In this document: one piece after another, positions 5,540-6,523 of the stretch
How the letters are laid out: each line of letters starts with the position of its first letter
Numbering within the stretch: position 1 is the stretch's first letter
NCBI GenBank assembly: GCA_946409675.1
Contig: CAMJXI010000063.1
Span: 1-6,523, forward strand
DNA length: 6,523 nucleotides
Source of the DNA: an uncultured Lactobacillus sp.
GTDB taxonomy: Bacteria > Bacillota > Bacilli > Lactobacillales > Lactobacillaceae
Direction: 5' to 3'
The notes under the pieces: generated by a model
Seen by the model: the letters and a program-made list of their open reading frames with translations, nothing else
Told to the model about the DNA's origin: nothing
Databases searched by the model: none
Position numbers and translations under genes: made by a program

Positions 5540-6186
5540 TAAGCAATTGTTCCTTCAACGGTCACAAGATCATCCTTGCCGTTCTGATCAACGATGGCAC
5601 CGATTGCAGCAGTAATGCCCTTCACGATGTCTTCGAGGTTCATTGAAGGTGTTCCTGGACGATTGACAACTTGTTCAGGTAAGAATGGGATGTGCATGAA
5701 ACCGGCTTTAATATTAGCGAACTCTTTGTCCCGCATATATTGCACTTGGTACATGATGTGGTTGCAGACGTAAGTCCCAGCTGAGTTCGAAACCGAGGCT
5801 GGCAAGCCGGCATCACGAATTGCCCGGGTCATTGCTTTAATTGGTAATTGGGTAAAGTAGGCAGGTTCGCCGTCTTCATGAATCGTGTGATTAAGTGGTT
5901 GGTAGCCGTCGTTATCTTCGATTCGACCATCATCCAAGTTAATTGCAACACGTTCTGGAGTTAACTCAAAGCGTCCCCCAGCTTGTCCGATGTTTAAGAC
6001 ATAGTCCGGATGCTCTTTTTTGATTGCTTCTTCCACAACCTTAGCAGACTTGTTGAAGACAGTTGGAATTTCCAACTTCACGATTTCTGCGCCGTGAATT
6101 TCATCAGGCAATAATTTAACTGCTTCAATAGCAGGATTAATTTTGTCTCCACCAAATGGATCAAAACCAGTTACTAAAATTTTCAT
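5539..6186 (-). CDS. pcp: Pyroglutamyl-peptidase I (pyrrolidone-carboxylate peptidase)
   Basis: This cytoplasmic cysteine peptidase (family C15) removes N-terminal pyroglutamate (5-oxoproline) from peptides. The 215-residue length is normal for the family. The N-terminal [11 protein letters not shown] and the INPAIEAVK stretch are typical. The catalytic triad is visible: Glu 78 in LTPERVAIN, Cys 141 in SAGTYVCNH, and His 165 in GFMHIPFLP. The ATG at 6186 has AGAGG six bases upstream. The gene lies 69 bases after the end of a DUF979 membrane gene on the same strand. I saw no clear terminator in that gap, so the two are probably co-transcribed; a 10-bp palindrome TTTGATCAAA (6208-6217) sits between them. 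Such pcp, DUF979 and DUF969 clusters recur in Gram-positives (established knowledge). Confidence 0.97.
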   Translation of the reverse strand: MKILVTGFDPFGGDKINPAIEAVKLLPDEIHGAEIVKLEIPTVFNKSAKVVEEAIKKEHPDYVLNIGQAGGRFELTPERVAINLDDGRIEDNDGYQPLNHTIHEDGEPAYFTQLPIKAMTRAIRDAGLPASVSNSAGTYVCNHIMYQVQYMRDKEFANIKAGFMHIPFLPEQVVNRPGTPSMNLEDIVKGITAAIGAIVDQNGKDDLVTVEGTIA

Positions 6187-6255
6187 AGTTAACCTCTTCT
6201 ATTTTGATTTGATCAAAGTACAAACTCTTGTCTTGTATTCTACACCCTTCACGAA

Positions 6256-6523
6256 TTAAAAGGCTAAGAAGTACATCAAGAATACTTGGGCAACTAACAT
6301 GGTAACCGCAATAGGTGCTTGTTGCTTGATGACACCCATGTTGTCCTTCATTTCCATTAAGGCAACTGGCAAACTATTGAAGTTTGCGGCCATTGGAGTA
6401 AGTAAGGTACCACAGTAACCACTGGTCATCCCGATAGCAGCGACGACGGCAGGGTTACCACCCTGTGCTACAACGAAGGGAACACCAATAGCAGCGGTAA
6501 TTACTGTGAAGGCTGCAAAACCG
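6256..6523 (-). CDS. DUF979 family membrane protein, C-terminal part
   Basis: The last 88 codons of a membrane protein run from the window edge to the TAA at 6258-6256. The stretch GMTSGYCGTLLTPMAANFNSLPVA followed by LMEMKDNMGVIKQQAP is characteristic of DUF979 (PF06166), which usually sits beside a DUF969 gene and pcp. Hydrophobic segments flank it, and the protein ends in a final membrane helix (VTMLVAQVFLMYFLAF). The function is not established; because of the link to pcp, transport of pyroglutamate or of pyroglutamyl peptides is a plausible guess. The 5' part, start and any DUF969 partner lie outside the window. Confidence 0.85.
   Translation of the reverse strand, partial: GFAAFTVITAAIGVPFVVAQGGNPAVVAAIGMTSGYCGTLLTPMAANFNSLPVALMEMKDNMGVIKQQAPIAVTMLVAQVFLMYFLAF

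Overview
The window looks like a low-to-medium GC Gram-positive chromosome, most likely a member of the Lactobacillaceae. The reasons are strong GGAGG-type ribosome binding sites, an Rgg-type regulator, a lipoprotein-dependent ABC importer of the TrpXYZ type, and a pcp gene next to a DUF979 membrane gene. No mobile element, CRISPR array, tRNA or rRNA is visible. The genus cannot be fixed from this sequence alone.

Layout. At the left edge is the N-terminal three quarters of a BrnQ branched-chain amino acid carrier (minus strand, start at 1006). A 309-base divergent intergenic region follows, with a good brnQ promoter and several small inverted repeats. Next is a plus-strand Rgg/MutR-type regulator (1316-2230) ending in a strong terminator hairpin, which probably also ends the convergent minus-strand operon. 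That operon runs right to left: substrate-binding lipoprotein (5092-4127), permease (4063-3152) and ATPase (3151-2348). Further right are a complete pyroglutamyl peptidase gene (pcp, 6186-5539) and the 3' end of a DUF979 membrane protein (6523-6256), both on the minus strand.

The most interesting part is the 446-base gap between pcp and the lipoprotein gene. On the minus strand it holds a near-ideal promoter (TTGACA, 17 bp, TAGTAT), a 19-codon ORF reading MTQSFTKQLNNAYYYDYFG, and two consecutive intrinsic terminators before the first transporter gene. The Tyr codons overlap a segment that can pair with a downstream segment. That downstream segment can instead form an antiterminator covering the whole 5' arm of terminator 1. 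The 3' arm of terminator 1, once freed, can pair over 11 positions with the 5' arm of terminator 2. This looks like a ribosome-stalling transcription attenuator responding to charged tRNA-Tyr (possibly also tRNA-Phe), where a T-box might have been expected in this group; I found no T-box sequence. It suggests the ABC importer carries tyrosine or aromatic amino acids.

Together the genes form an amino acid and peptide scavenging neighbourhood: branched-chain uptake (BrnQ), probable aromatic amino acid uptake (ABC operon), and removal of N-terminal pyroglutamate from peptides (Pcp) with an associated membrane protein.
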